DNA of 12,905 nucleotides from an uncultured Clostridia bacterium. Its GTDB lineage: Bacteria; Bacillota; Clostridia; TANB77; CAG-508. The notes beneath the pieces were generated by a model, which had not been told where the DNA came from, made no database searches, and saw only the letters and a list, made by a program, of their open reading frames with translations. Positions 12,692 to 12,905 of this stretch are shown here, in pieces (within the stretch, counting starts at the first letter, position 1; the number at the start of each line of letters is the position of its first letter). The position numbers and the translations under genes are program-made. The stretch is from contig CAKPAB010000038.1 of NCBI GenBank assembly GCA_934132805.1, positions 1 through 12,905 on the forward strand, written 5' to 3'.

Positions 12692-12905
12692 TTAAACATT
12701 TACATATAAAAGTGGGCGAAATCCACCGACGCTGTTGCTGAAAGACGTGCTAAGGTGGCCGCGATAGCTCGTGTAGCTGCTGGAACCGTAGTAATTGCCT
12801 CCTCTATTGACGCAATGATCGCTGGAAGAGCTATAAGTCTCTGTTGTCCACTCCCAAACATTACTTGCCATATCATAGACATTACATGGGTTATCTCTTG
12901 TTCCT
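12692..12905 (-). CDS. C-terminus of an FGE/SUMF1-like (C-type-lectin-fold) protein; likely DGR variable protein (runs off window)
   Basis: The last 70 codons are present and end in TAA at 12694-12692. The sequence has the order seen in formylglycine-generating-enzyme-like domains: NPCNVYDMASNVWEWT (5-20), then RGGNYY (34-39) and GGFRPLLYV (60-68). True FGE has catalytic cysteines in the stretch after RGGS; here that stretch (37-60) is Gly/Ser/Tyr-rich with no Cys, so enzymatic activity is unlikely and a ligand-binding role fits better. Of the 24 codons for residues 37-60, 22 end in C or T. By my hand count 12711-12800 is about 55% GC, far above the surroundings. These are features of a diversity-generating-retroelement variable region, where AAC/AAT codons of a template are randomised. 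The N-terminal part, and so its location in the cell, is outside the window. Confidence 0.85.
   Translation of the reverse strand, partial: GTRDNPCNVYDMASNVWEWTTETYSSSSDHCVNRGGNYYGSSSYTSYRGHLSTSFSNSVGGFRPLLYVNV
12713..12796 (-). other. Candidate DGR variable region with IMH-like end
   Basis: Codons for residues 37-60 (12796-12725) are nearly all NNC/NNT and sit exactly over the ligand-binding loop of the FGE fold. They are followed by GGATTTCGCCCA (12724-12713), an invariant GC-containing stretch coding GFRP that could be the initiation-of-mutagenic-homology end. The precise limits need the template repeat, which is not in the window. Confidence 0.55.

Noticed and set aside
12700..12882. Sixty-residue minus-strand frame rich in Ala, Thr and Ile
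   Set aside because: It is an out-of-frame reading of the FGE-like C-terminus. The adjacent frame has the conserved NVWEWT, RGG and GFRP motifs and a proper stop.

Overview
The window is AT-rich bacterial chromosome in which every gene I can support lies on the minus strand. The gene content (rimO, RNase E/G, pth, trmL, an RlmD-type methyltransferase, yebC/PmpR), strong AGGAGG-type ribosome binding sites, A/T-ending codons and the standard genetic code point to a low-GC Firmicute, most likely an uncultured gut-type clostridium. That assignment is inference; no rRNA gene is present.

Layout, in transcription order from high to low coordinates. (1) 12692-12905: the last 70 codons of a C-type-lectin/formylglycine-generating-enzyme-fold (SUMF1-like) protein. 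Its 3' end is strikingly GC-rich, its codons are almost all NNC/NNT, and the catalytic cysteines of true FGE are absent. This looks like the variable region of a diversity-generating retroelement (DGR) target gene and is the most interesting signal in the window. (2) 12402-12569: the first 55 codons of an IS1182-type transposase, cut by the next element. (3) 9828-12405: a complete IS66-family insertion sequence (tnpA, tnpB, tnpC, 32-bp terminal inverted repeats). Its tnpB is split at a run of seven A's. Its tnpA leader could form a hairpin only in transcripts entering from outside. The rest of the IS1182 transposase and the expected 8-bp target duplication are missing on the far side, so a rearrangement followed insertion. 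(4) 7475-9686: yebC and an RlmD-type 23S rRNA uridine methyltransferase, separated by a long imperfect palindrome. (5) 6451-7401: a CaCA-family cation exchanger closed by a clear intrinsic terminator. (6) 1-6371: a long, mostly tightly spaced run of trmL, an 83-aa unknown, a Cof-type HAD phosphatase, a RusA-type resolvase, a 585-aa coiled-coil protein with a large acidic tail, pth, RNase E/G and rimO. A second small palindrome lies between the last two.

Functionally, the chromosomal part is a translation and RNA maintenance neighbourhood: tRNA wobble methylation (TrmL), rRNA methylation (RlmD), peptidyl-tRNA recycling (Pth), RNA decay or maturation (RNase E/G) and ribosomal protein S12 modification (RimO). 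The 12402-12905 end plus the IS66 element is accessory and rearranged. No tRNA, rRNA or CRISPR array was seen, no intergenic stretch exceeds 300 bases, and no DGR reverse transcriptase or template repeat lies inside the window.
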